Of a stretch of 64,000 nucleotides of DNA, positions 8,563 through 17,815 are shown piece by piece. Positions within the stretch are counted from its first letter, which is position 1. The number at the start of each line of letters is the position of its first letter. The position numbers were made by a program, and so were the translations under genes. The notes under the pieces are model-generated. The model did not search any database. It saw only the letters and a list, made by a program, of their open reading frames with translations, and had not been told where the DNA came from. Source of the stretch: an uncultured SAR86 cluster bacterium (GTDB lineage: Bacteria; Pseudomonadota; Gammaproteobacteria; Magnimaribacterales; Magnimaribacteraceae); NCBI GenBank assembly GCA_902514295.1, contig CABXQE010000005.1, positions 1-64,000 on the forward strand, read 5' to 3'.

Positions 8563-9252
8563 ATGACAAGCAGCGAAGCTCTACCCGTCCTTCATGGCGC
8601 TAATATTTCTCCATACGTCCGTAAGGTTAGGGTGGCTCTCGCCTACAAGGGCATCGAGTATAGCAATACTCAGCAGAGCCCATTTAACGCGCCTGAAGAG
8701 TTCGTAGAAAAGAGTCCTTTATCAAAGATTCCATGTTGGGAAGAAGGAGAACTCATTCTACCTGACTCTTCCGTGATCCTGAGCTACCTGGAGTACCGCT
8801 ATCCGGACCCGCCGCTCTTACCTGCTGTAGCCGGCCCAAGGGCACGTGCACTCTGGTTAGAGGAGTACGCAGACACCAAGGTGGGAGAAACCGTGGCTGG
8901 CGTCTTTTTCCAGCGAGTAATAATGCCAACTGCGTTCAAACAGGAAACCGACGAGCAATTGGTAAGACATTTGCTAGATTCAGCCTTGCCCAAGGTCTTC
9001 GATTACCTTACTGACTGTCTGGGGGGCGAAGAGTTTATGGTCAGTGGTAAATTTTCGATTGCCGACATCGCCATTGCGAGCGCTTTCGTTAACTTCGCAT
9101 TGGCGGGAGAGACAGTAGACACGGATAGATGGCCGGAGTTAGCCAGTTACATCCAACGCGTTCATGCCCAGCCCTGTTATGCGCCAATCGTTAAGGCTGA
9201 TCTAGAGGGGGAGTTTGCTAGATTCAGACCGAAGGACAGTCACAATGCCTGA
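8563..9252 (+). CDS. Glutathione S-transferase family protein
   Basis: 229 aa; GANISPYVRKVRVALAYKGIEY, PDSSVILSYLEYRYP, FSIADIAIASAF. Confidence 0.9.
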   Translation: MTSSEALPVLHGANISPYVRKVRVALAYKGIEYSNTQQSPFNAPEEFVEKSPLSKIPCWEEGELILPDSSVILSYLEYRYPDPPLLPAVAGPRARALWLEEYADTKVGETVAGVFFQRVIMPTAFKQETDEQLVRHLLDSALPKVFDYLTDCLGGEEFMVSGKFSIADIAIASAFVNFALAGETVDTDRWPELASYIQRVHAQPCYAPIVKADLEGEFARFRPKDSHNA

Positions 9253-9369
9253 AGTAATCTAGGCTCTCTAGAATCTAACTGTGATTGCAAATTCTTTTCT
9301 CTTTGAACTTGTTTATCAAAGCGTCTAACTTTATTCTATGCGACCATTTTAAAATATTAGGAGAGATTC

Positions 9370-10557
9370 ATGGATCTTGAATACGGACCCGAATACGATG
9401 ATTTTAGATCAGAAGTAATAAACTTCATTAAAGAGAATGAAGGTGTGAAGCTAAGCGGACCAATGCGAGACGAGAGTCGAGTAAATTGGCAACAGAAATT
9501 AATTGATAATGGTTATTTTGCACGCTCAGTTCCTAAGGAGTATGGAGGCTACGGCGGCGATATGGACATTATCAAGCTAAGAATAATTGCTGAAGAATTT
9601 GCTAAATCTCCGATACCGAAAGCCATGGGAGGCCAAGGCATACAAATGCTTGTACCAACTTTACTATCGTTAGGTACAGAAGAACAAAAACAACAATACA
9701 TCCGTCCTACTCTAAGAGGAGAAATGATTTGGTGCCAAGGTTATTCTGAGCCCAATTCAGGAAGTGATTTAGCAAGTTTACAAACGAAAGGTGAATTGGA
9801 TGGTGATGAGTGGGTTATCAATGGTCAAAAAATATGGACCAGTACAGCTCAACTTGCTCAAATGTGTTTTATTTTGGTTAGAACAGAACCTGATGCGCCT
9901 AAACACCAAGGAATAAGCTATCTATTAATGCCAATGGATAGCGAAGGCATAGATAGAAGACCTATTAAACAGATGACTGGAGATTCTGATTTTAATGAAT
10001 TATTTCTTACGGACGTGCGAATACCTGCTGAAAATATAGTTGGTAGTAGAGGTGAAGGATGGCAAGTAGCTAATGCAACATTGGGTCATGAAAGAGGCTC
10101 CTTAGCTGATCCTAACGTAACTCAGAATAGACTTAACTCTTTAATAGATTTAATGAAAACAGAAACCATTGACGGTCAAAGAGTAATCGATAAGCCAATC
10201 TTCAGAGATAGGTTGCTCTCTATACAAGGTCGCCTAATGGCCCAACAGTCTAATGCTTTAAGAATTTTGTCCTCTCAAATCAATGAAGGTCAAGATGCGA
10301 CGTTGGCTAAATTTATTGTAAAACTACAAGGCACAGAATTGCGTCATGAATTAGAAGGTCTAGCAATTGATGCTATGGGAGAATTAGGTACTTTATATGA
10401 AGACAGTCCTCATCTTAGAGATCATGGGGCCTGGCAACAAACATATATGTATTATCTAGGCTTAATAATTGGCGGGGGAACCAATCAGATTCAAAAAAAT
10501 ATCATTAGTGAAAGAGCACTAGGCATGCCTAAAGAGCCTAAAGTACAAGGAGCGTAA
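9370..10557 (+). CDS. Acyl-CoA dehydrogenase (FadE29-like subunit)
   Basis: 395 aa; WCQGYSEPNSGSDLASLQT, GQKIWTSTAQLAQ, GGGTNQIQKNIISERALGMP. Confidence 0.92.
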   Translation: MDLEYGPEYDDFRSEVINFIKENEGVKLSGPMRDESRVNWQQKLIDNGYFARSVPKEYGGYGGDMDIIKLRIIAEEFAKSPIPKAMGGQGIQMLVPTLLSLGTEEQKQQYIRPTLRGEMIWCQGYSEPNSGSDLASLQTKGELDGDEWVINGQKIWTSTAQLAQMCFILVRTEPDAPKHQGISYLLMPMDSEGIDRRPIKQMTGDSDFNELFLTDVRIPAENIVGSRGEGWQVANATLGHERGSLADPNVTQNRLNSLIDLMKTETIDGQRVIDKPIFRDRLLSIQGRLMAQQSNALRILSSQINEGQDATLAKFIVKLQGTELRHELEGLAIDAMGELGTLYEDSPHLRDHGAWQQTYMYYLGLIIGGGTNQIQKNIISERALGMPKEPKVQGA

Positions 10558-10559
10558 TT

Positions 10560-11648
10560 ATGTATTTTGGATTATCAGAAGAACAAAAAAGTCTTGAGGA
10601 AAACATAAGCAAATTCTTAAGTGACAACGCTCCTTTAGATGCTATAAAAGCAGTTGCAGATGGTGAGGAAGTAAAGGCTGATGAAATTCATAAAGGAATT
10701 ATTGAATTAGGGTTAAGTGGCCTTATGGTTCCTGAATCCTACGGCGGATTAGAGCTCAACATGTTATTTGCAACGGTAGTATCATCAGCTTTAGGGGCCG
10801 GAACAGCTCCCGTCCCTTATGCAGGAGCTTACGTGATGGCACCTATAGCAATTACATTAGCTGGTGACGAAGACCAGAAAAATGAATGGTTACCGAAAAT
10901 TGCTGGTGGAGAGAAAGTAATTGGAGTTGGCCTCTCTGAATTCGTTGGGGCAAGAGAGGATGCTGGCATAGAGTTTAATAAAGGAAAAGTTTCGGGAAGA
11001 AGCCTATTCTTAATTGATGGTAAAAATGCAGATGCTTACTTGCTTGCAAATAAATCTGGTGAACTTTTCTTAATAGATTCTTCTAGTAAAGGCATAACTG
11101 TTACTGAACTAGTTACTGTTGATAAAACTAGAACCTCCATAGAACTTACACTAGATAAAGTAGATGCCACCCTCCTCCCAGGTTCAAGCGATTTAAGTGT
11201 TATAGAAAAAGTCTTAGATGCAGGAAGGTTGATGTTATCAGCTGATACTGTTGGAGCTTCACAAGTTATGCTAGATAAGGCTGTTGCTTATTCATTAGAA
11301 AGAAAACAATTTGGAAGGCTAATTGGTTCGTTCCAAGCAGTAAAACATATGTGTGCAGAGATGGCTGCAGAATTAGAGCCTTGTCATTCTATGATTTGGC
11401 ATGCGGCACATAGTCAAGATAGTTCTGCTGAAGATGCTAGATTAATGGCTTGTCAGACAAAAGCTCATATTTCAGAAGTAGGCAAACAAATCTCTAAGAC
11501 ATCTACCGAAGTGCACGGCGGTATGGGTTTTACTGATGAGTTAGGTCTGCACTACTGGTTCAAGAGGATTGGACTTAATAGACAATTATTAGGCTCGCCT
11601 GAACTGATAAGAGAAGAAGCAGGTAAGTTACAAGGTTTTGATCAGTAA
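10560..11648 (+). CDS. Acyl-CoA dehydrogenase (second, divergent subunit)
   Basis: 362 aa; MYFGLSEEQKSLEENISKFL, YSLERKQFGRLIGSFQAVKHMCAEM, EVHGGMGFTDELGLHYWFKR; 2-nt gap to the upstream ACAD. Confidence 0.9.
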   Translation: MYFGLSEEQKSLEENISKFLSDNAPLDAIKAVADGEEVKADEIHKGIIELGLSGLMVPESYGGLELNMLFATVVSSALGAGTAPVPYAGAYVMAPIAITLAGDEDQKNEWLPKIAGGEKVIGVGLSEFVGAREDAGIEFNKGKVSGRSLFLIDGKNADAYLLANKSGELFLIDSSSKGITVTELVTVDKTRTSIELTLDKVDATLLPGSSDLSVIEKVLDAGRLMLSADTVGASQVMLDKAVAYSLERKQFGRLIGSFQAVKHMCAEMAAELEPCHSMIWHAAHSQDSSAEDARLMACQTKAHISEVGKQISKTSTEVHGGMGFTDELGLHYWFKRIGLNRQLLGSPELIREEAGKLQGFDQ

Positions 11649-12677
11649 TTAAAGACTGTAAAATTCCTTAGCGGTTTTGTAAAAAAGAGACTCTTTATCG
11701 TTTTCACTAAAATCTTTAGTCATCTTCTTAAAGGCGTTCCATAGAACGTGGTAAGAAATTGACTGCTTGTCTACAGGAAAGTTACTTTCAAACATACATC
11801 GGTCTACACCAAATATTTCTATCGTGTGCTTGTAATATTCTTTGTGTGTTGAAACTAATTCATCAGAAGAAACAGGTAATTCTCTTTTATGCCACTTCCA
11901 ACCATTTACCGGCATAGCCAAACCACCTAGTTTTGCGTAAACATTAGGGCACTCAGCTAATCTAGCAGTATCTTCTTTCCATTGACCAAATATAGCCTCT
12001 TGCTTACCTTCATAGGGACCAATTCCCAAAGGTCCACCAAAATGATCGTGAACTATTTTTAAGTCAGGTAACTCACGGGCTAATATGGTTAGGTCTTTGA
12101 TTTGGTTATGGTAATGCCAAGTATCGAAAACAAGATCTAGTTTAACGAGCTGCTCTAGTCCTTTTTGAAAAGCGTCTTCCAAATAAATGCTTTCGGTTGG
12201 TTCTGAGTGAGCATTTTTAACTCTTTCATCCTCATCCCAGCCTCCAGAATGTCTAATGCCCCTAAACAAACCTTCTCCTTTCTCAATGTGAAGTTCCAGA
12301 ACCTCTTTTGCAGAGTCTCCTAACATCATATCTACATGACCAATAATTCCTTCAATCTGAGCTTTAGATAAATCTTTTTTTGCTTCTTTTGCTATACCGA
12401 CAACAAATTCAGTCTCTCCAACTGGCTTAAAGGCATCAGGACCTTCTTCGTAATATCCTTGACCACAATCTATATATACAGTTTTTTTAATATTGTGACC
12501 GCTCGAGGTATCTCGCCATAAATCTTCAAGTAAATACTGGTAAGTGTCTTTTATTCCAGGAGGGTCTTCAGGGCCATGCCATAAATGGTGATGAGGGTCT
12601 ATGATTTCTCTTCCTGGATCAATAATTTCTTCTTGGACTCGATCTATCCAGCCTTCTATTTCATGTATGTTCGACAT
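11649..12677 (-). CDS. Amidohydrolase family (amidohydrolase 2, TIM barrel)
   Basis: 342 aa; EIIDPHHHLWHG, DLKIVHDHFGGPLG, RCMFESNFPVDK. Confidence 0.88.
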   Translation of the reverse strand: MSNIHEIEGWIDRVQEEIIDPGREIIDPHHHLWHGPEDPPGIKDTYQYLLEDLWRDTSSGHNIKKTVYIDCGQGYYEEGPDAFKPVGETEFVVGIAKEAKKDLSKAQIEGIIGHVDMMLGDSAKEVLELHIEKGEGLFRGIRHSGGWDEDERVKNAHSEPTESIYLEDAFQKGLEQLVKLDLVFDTWHYHNQIKDLTILARELPDLKIVHDHFGGPLGIGPYEGKQEAIFGQWKEDTARLAECPNVYAKLGGLAMPVNGWKWHKRELPVSSDELVSTHKEYYKHTIEIFGVDRCMFESNFPVDKQSISYHVLWNAFKKMTKDFSENDKESLFYKTAKEFYSL

Positions 12678-14786
12678 TTAATTACCTTTTATTACAGAAA
12701 GAGCATATCCAAAAATATCTGCTATTTCATCTATTTGCTTATCTTTAGAAGTTCCGGCACCGTGCCCTGCTCTAGACTCAACCCTTAAAAGGATCGGATT
12801 ATCACAAGATTGTAGTTCTTGCAGCTTAGCTGCAAATTTATATGAGTGTGCTGGTACAACACGATCATCTCTACTGGAAGTGGTTATTAAAGTAGTTGGG
12901 TAACAAACATCTTTTTTTATATTGTGATAAGGAGAATAGGATAAGAGATTAATAAAATCTTCCTCTTCATCTGGTTCACCATAGTCGCTTGTCCATGCCC
13001 AACCTATAGTAAATTTATGAAATCTAAGCATGTCTAAAACACCTACTTGAGGTATTGCTACTTTAAATAGGTCTGGATTCTGTAACAAAGTTGCTGCGAC
13101 CAATAGACCTCCATTTGATCTTCCTAAAGAAACGGTTGTCTCAGAGGAGCCTATCCCTTCCTCATGTAAATATTTAGCTGCTGAAGTAAAGTCATCGAAC
13201 ACGTTCTGTTTATTAAGCAACATACCATCTTCATGCCATTCGTCACCGTATTCACTTCCACCCCTCAAGTTAGCTACAGCCAATACCCCTCCTGACTTAA
13301 TCCACATATAAAACGTTTTACTAAAATTAGGAAGAATAGAAATATTAAACCCCCCATAACCATAAAGGAGTACGGGAGTGTCTCTATCTATCTTTAAACC
13401 TTTCTTGTTTGATATGTGTATAGGAATTTGTGTTCCGTCAGATGACGAGTAAAAGTGTAATTCGCTTAGATATTCATCAGCATTAAATCCTGGAATATCA
13501 GATTTCCAATAAGGTTCATGACTAAGAGTACCAAGATCTATCTCAAATACTTCTTCAGGTGATGTGTAATTAGTGAATTCAAAATAAGCAGTGTTGTCTT
13601 TTATATTCCCGTAGAATCCATTTATAGATCCGCTGTTAGGGAAGTCTAAATCAGATAAGTAATTTCCTGCCAAATCAAAAAATTTAATGTCTGTAATAGT
13701 GTCTTTTAGATAATTTATTATGATCTTCTTACCTATTATTGAGACTGCAGAAATTGGGTTGCTTTCTCCTATAACTTCGTTCCAAGTATATTGACCATCT
13801 TCAGCTATTCTTAAAGAAACTACCTTGCCTCTAGGAGCATCCGAAGTAGTATAAAACCAAAGGGCATTCTTCACCCCACCTAAGAAATTATAAGTGGCTT
13901 CAAATTCGTTTATAACGGGAATGAAATCAGTATCTTTTTCAAACTGAATATATACAAGATTCCTTTCGTCTGTTCCTTCTCCTATCGACAGGACTCTATA
14001 ACTCCCTTCTTCAGGGACACTTATAGACCAAGACCTGTCTGGGTTCTGCTCATCTTGATAAATGAGCTTGTCTTCCTTTTGGCTATCGGACAATCTATGG
14101 AAATATAATTGAGGGCTTCTATTTACATCCGCTAAAGCTTCATTTGGTTTTTCGTATTTCTGATAATAAAAACCAGAGCTATCTGATTCCCAAGTTGCGT
14201 AAGAGAATTTAGACCATTCAATCTTGTCTACTAAATCTTCTTTAGTTTCTATGTCCATTACTTTCCAAGTTCTCCAATCCGAACCTCCATCAGAAATAGA
14301 ATAAGCTACCTTTTTTCCATCAGGACTCACACTAACGTCGCCTAGTGAGATTGTTCCGTCATCAGAGAATTGGTTTGGATCTAACAACACCTGAGCTTCA
14401 CAGTCATCACACCCTTTCATCATAAAGACGCTTTGTTGTTTTTTACCGTCATTAGAAAAGTAAAAGGTCTTATTACCTTTCTTGTAAGGAACGCTTATCT
14501 GGTCAGATACCCAAATCTCTTCCAATTCTTTTTTTATTTTTTGTTGATAGGGATTGGATAAAAATCTATCTGTAAGAATATTTTGTTGCTCGACCCACTC
14601 CTTAGATTCAGTGCTAGTAAAATCTTCTAACCAACGATAAGGATCTTCTATTGTTTGGCCAAATATATTCTCTACTAAGTCTAATTTTTTAGTTTTAGGG
14701 TAATTCATTTCTGCAATTCCTTCTCCGCACCCATTTAAAATGAATACTAAAAACAATAAAACATAAAATCTAATAAAAATTTTCAT
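12678..14786 (-). CDS. Prolyl oligopeptidase family serine peptidase (S9A), lipoprotein
   Basis: 702 aa; FILNGC lipobox; DPYRWLED; GGFNISILPNFSKTFYMWIKSGGVLAVANLRGGSEYGDEWH; SLGRSNGGLLVAA. Confidence 0.92.
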   Translation of the reverse strand: MKIFIRFYVLLFLVFILNGCGEGIAEMNYPKTKKLDLVENIFGQTIEDPYRWLEDFTSTESKEWVEQQNILTDRFLSNPYQQKIKKELEEIWVSDQISVPYKKGNKTFYFSNDGKKQQSVFMMKGCDDCEAQVLLDPNQFSDDGTISLGDVSVSPDGKKVAYSISDGGSDWRTWKVMDIETKEDLVDKIEWSKFSYATWESDSSGFYYQKYEKPNEALADVNRSPQLYFHRLSDSQKEDKLIYQDEQNPDRSWSISVPEEGSYRVLSIGEGTDERNLVYIQFEKDTDFIPVINEFEATYNFLGGVKNALWFYTTSDAPRGKVVSLRIAEDGQYTWNEVIGESNPISAVSIIGKKIIINYLKDTITDIKFFDLAGNYLSDLDFPNSGSINGFYGNIKDNTAYFEFTNYTSPEEVFEIDLGTLSHEPYWKSDIPGFNADEYLSELHFYSSSDGTQIPIHISNKKGLKIDRDTPVLLYGYGGFNISILPNFSKTFYMWIKSGGVLAVANLRGGSEYGDEWHEDGMLLNKQNVFDDFTSAAKYLHEEGIGSSETTVSLGRSNGGLLVAATLLQNPDLFKVAIPQVGVLDMLRFHKFTIGWAWTSDYGEPDEEEDFINLLSYSPYHNIKKDVCYPTTLITTSSRDDRVVPAHSYKFAAKLQELQSCDNPILLRVESRAGHGAGTSKDKQIDEIADIFGYALSVIKGN

Positions 14787-14830
14787 GATAAGCTTTTAGG
14801 AATAATATAGATTAAACCAATAATTCATAC

Positions 14831-15832
14831 ATGAAAGTTATAAATAGAATCACTCTAACAGCACTTATTTTTTTAACCTTTTCTAATTATTCGTTTTCCG
14901 CAACAAAGGATTCTGAGCTTTATGTCATAGGTTTTGGTTCTTGTATAACGGAAAAAAGGGACCAGCCTATCTGGGATGCTATTAAAAAAGAAAACATAGA
15001 TGAATTTTTCTTTATGGGAGATAACGTTTATGGAGATTCTGAAGATGGTCTTCTTGTAGAAATGCGCAAATCATATGAGAAGCAAAGACAAATGTTTCCT
15101 AAATGGGTTTTCGATAAAAAACTTAATGCTATTTGGGATGATCATGATTATGGAAAAAATGATGGCGGATTTGAATACCCTCTGAAAAAAGAAGCGCAGA
15201 AACTATTTCTAGAATTCTGGAATGTTAATAAAGAAGACCCTAGACACAACAGAGAAGGAATCTACTTTAATGAAGTAAATGAAATCTTGGGAAGTAAGGT
15301 GAACCTTATTGCACTCGATACACGATACCATCGCTCTCCTTTAGACCAAGCCGATAAGCCCTACTCTCCGACACTAGATAAAACAAAAACTATCTTAGGG
15401 GAAAGACAATGGAAATGGCTTGAAGAGGTTTTAAATAAAGATAGTGATTTAGTCATTATAGTTTCTTCAATACAAATACTTCCGACAAATCATGGATTTG
15501 AAAAATGGTATAACTTTCCTCATGAAAGGACAAAACTTCTAAATCTTCTTAAAACAACCCGCAAGCCAATCATTATAATTTCAGGAGACAGGCATAAAGC
15601 TGGATTGTATAAAGATGGAAGAATAATTGAGATGACTTCTTCATCTATGAATAAACCAATTTCAAAGCCAATAACTATGCTATGGGATCTCTTAAGCAAA
15701 GAGACTGATGATTTGCTTCAAGGCGATATGTATTCTCGAGAGAACTATGGAATCATTAAGTTCAATAAAAACAAAATTTCAGTCACCCTAAAAGATATCA
15801 AGGGGGAAGAAATTCTTTCAGTAGAAATTTAA
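14831..15832 (+). CDS. PhoD-like alkaline phosphatase/metallophosphatase
   Basis: 333 aa; signal peptide; FGSCITEKRDQPIWDAI, FFMGDNVYGD, AIWDDHDYGKNDGG, IISGDRHKAGLY. Confidence 0.85.
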   Translation: MKVINRITLTALIFLTFSNYSFSATKDSELYVIGFGSCITEKRDQPIWDAIKKENIDEFFFMGDNVYGDSEDGLLVEMRKSYEKQRQMFPKWVFDKKLNAIWDDHDYGKNDGGFEYPLKKEAQKLFLEFWNVNKEDPRHNREGIYFNEVNEILGSKVNLIALDTRYHRSPLDQADKPYSPTLDKTKTILGERQWKWLEEVLNKDSDLVIIVSSIQILPTNHGFEKWYNFPHERTKLLNLLKTTRKPIIIISGDRHKAGLYKDGRIIEMTSSSMNKPISKPITMLWDLLSKETDDLLQGDMYSRENYGIIKFNKNKISVTLKDIKGEEILSVEI

Positions 15833-15834
15833 AA

Positions 15835-15854
15835 AAGGGGTCATAAGACCCCTT
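15835..15854. terminator. Bidirectional hairpin terminator between convergent genes
   Basis: AAGGGGTC-ATAA-GACCCCTT, with an A-rich flank on the left (T-tract for the minus strand) and a T-rich flank on the right. Confidence 0.75.
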
Positions 15855-15859
15855 CTATA

Positions 15860-16603
15860 TTACTTAGCTTCTTTTACCCTTAGAGTTGTATAACTCCTTC
15901 CATTGCCACATTGCGAGATATCGTTAAGAGCTTCTGCTTCAGGTGTGCCTCTTAAATTTGCACCAAAATTATCAACGTTTTTTCCGTATTCACTTGGTGA
16001 GTGAGCGTATAAAGAATATACGAAATCAAAATCAATATTTCCAGCTCCAACCGGAGACATAATCATCTTACGACCCATAGTATCGCCAGTAGATTTTGCT
16101 TTAATGGCAAACCTTTTGTATGCATCAAAAGCTTTTCTCATTGTCACTCCGTCTTTTAACTGACAATCGGTGAAGCGAACAAAACCCATTTCTGAAATTT
16201 CTCCGTCTGGAGTAGAAACTGGCCACTGCCAAACCTCTGTCACCCTGGAATTGGTTATAGGTATTGTACTGAATAATTTTCCTCCCTCTTTAGCCCAATT
16301 TTCAACAGTTCTGTATTGAGAAGTTGAATTAGGATGTAGATTTAGCCAAACAAAATCAGTTTCCTGTAGATCATTTGAGTAATACGGAGTAAAGATAACT
16401 GTCTCCATTTCATTCCATACATCACCTTTTCCTTCAGTCCATTTAACAAATTTCTCAGCCCATTTATAAAGGTCGCTCATGCCCTTTCCTTTATTAAAAT
16501 TACCAGAATAGTATTCTGCTTTATTTGGGGTAGGTTCAAATTCATACTCTTCTGCTGCCAGAAAAGTTGAGATGGATAAAAAAGTTATTAATAAATATTT
16601 CAT
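15860..16603 (-). CDS. Hypothetical secreted protein
   Basis: 247 aa; N-terminal signal peptide MKYLLITFLSISTFLAAEE; no family recognised. Confidence 0.7.
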   Translation of the reverse strand: MKYLLITFLSISTFLAAEEYEFEPTPNKAEYYSGNFNKGKGMSDLYKWAEKFVKWTEGKGDVWNEMETVIFTPYYSNDLQETDFVWLNLHPNSTSQYRTVENWAKEGGKLFSTIPITNSRVTEVWQWPVSTPDGEISEMGFVRFTDCQLKDGVTMRKAFDAYKRFAIKAKSTGDTMGRKMIMSPVGAGNIDFDFVYSLYAHSPSEYGKNVDNFGANLRGTPEAEALNDISQCGNGRSYTTLRVKEAK

Positions 16604-16606
16604 AAT

Positions 16607-17011
16607 TTATTTCTTCATCCAGATACTAGACATCTGCATAGCTAAGATGGTGATAAGGAAGACCCAACCTATTCCATTTGGCATTAGATTAAATTCTTTT
16701 CCAGGTTCCATAAATTCAACAAACCTTTGTGCCCCTACACTTATCTCTGTACCTTGACTTTGTAAATACACCAACGCTGATGCAGTACCATTACTAGCCC
16801 ATTCTACAAGTGCTGCGTTAAAATTTAATTGATAAACAATAACTAAACAGAAAGCTGTAACAGCTATTTTTCCAATCATATTATCTGATTCACCAACCAA
16901 ATTAGCTGCTCTAAAACTAACCCATAACAAGAAGGCAAGTCCCGCAAACCAAGCTGCGTTTGATATTCCAGATAACCAGAATAAGTTCCAAACTTCTAAT
17001 TCTGTAAACAT
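16607..17011 (-). CDS. Hypothetical membrane protein
   Basis: 134 aa, several TM segments; 3 nt from the next gene, probable operon. Confidence 0.7.
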   Translation of the reverse strand: MFTELEVWNLFWLSGISNAAWFAGLAFLLWVSFRAANLVGESDNMIGKIAVTAFCLVIVYQLNFNAALVEWASNGTASALVYLQSQGTEISVGAQRFVEFMEPGKEFNLMPNGIGWVFLITILAMQMSSIWMKK

Positions 17012-17129
17012 AATAAATACTCCTAAATAATTAAAATTAAAGAATCTTTTTTCTTAAAAAAAAATTCCTTAGAAATATTAACCTTTATGTATTTATTAGT
17101 CACTAATTTATATGTTGCTCTAATTCTTG

Positions 17130-17145
17130 ATACTAATGATAGTAT
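17130..17145. promoter_or_regulatory. Perfect inverted repeat, candidate operator
   Basis: ATACTA-ATGA-TAGTAT 25 nt upstream of the GST start; a second palindrome TTAGT-C-ACTAA lies at 17096-17106. Confidence 0.35.
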
Positions 17146-17170
17146 TATCAGTAAAATTTAAGGATTAAAT

Positions 17171-17812
17171 ATGGCTATTAAAATTTATGGTACCGAAGCT
17201 TCTAGAGCAACGAGACCTATATGGACTGCGGAAGAGATGGGCTTGGATTATGAGCTAGAAATGATGCCATTTCCTCCTCGTGTATTTAAACCAGAATACC
17301 TTGAAATAAATATGCTAGGAACCATCCCTTACATGACTGATGGAGATGTAAAAATGACGGAGTCAGTTGCAATGTCTCAATATTTAGTAGAAAAATATGG
17401 ACCCACAGACTTAAGAGTGATGCCGGATGAGCCAGACTATCCTGCATATTTAAATTGGTTATTCCACTCAGATGCTACTCTGACATTTCCACAAACAGTG
17501 GTGTTGAGATATAAACTTCAAGAACCTGGGGTAGCTGATGCAGCTGTAGAGGGTTACAGCAGATGGTTTGTTTCGAGATGCAAGCTTCTTGAAACAACTT
17601 TAGACGATAGAGAGTATCTTTGCTCAAATAGATTCACCATAGCGGATATCTGCGTAAGTTACGCTTTCGTAGTGGCTAAGTCCTTGGGTATTGAGCAGGC
17701 TTTTAAGCCAAATATCTCCAGATACACCAATATGCTTTTTGAAAGAGATGCTTTTAAAAGGAGTGTGGAGTATAAATATGAAGGTGAAAAACCCAGTCAC
17801 CCTACAGATTAA
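17171..17812 (+). CDS. Glutathione S-transferase family protein
   Basis: 213 aa; GTEASRATRPIWTAEEMGLDYE, MTESVAMSQYLVEKYG, FTIADICVSYAFV. Confidence 0.9.
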   Translation: MAIKIYGTEASRATRPIWTAEEMGLDYELEMMPFPPRVFKPEYLEINMLGTIPYMTDGDVKMTESVAMSQYLVEKYGPTDLRVMPDEPDYPAYLNWLFHSDATLTFPQTVVLRYKLQEPGVADAAVEGYSRWFVSRCKLLETTLDDREYLCSNRFTIADICVSYAFVVAKSLGIEQAFKPNISRYTNMLFERDAFKRSVEYKYEGEKPSHPTD

Positions 17813-17815
17813 TAA

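Noticed and set aside
8444-8569. N-terminal extension of the DUF1330 ORF
   Set aside because: Low-complexity AT-rich translation overlapping the divergent GST start; MKVENKV at 8443 fits the family better.
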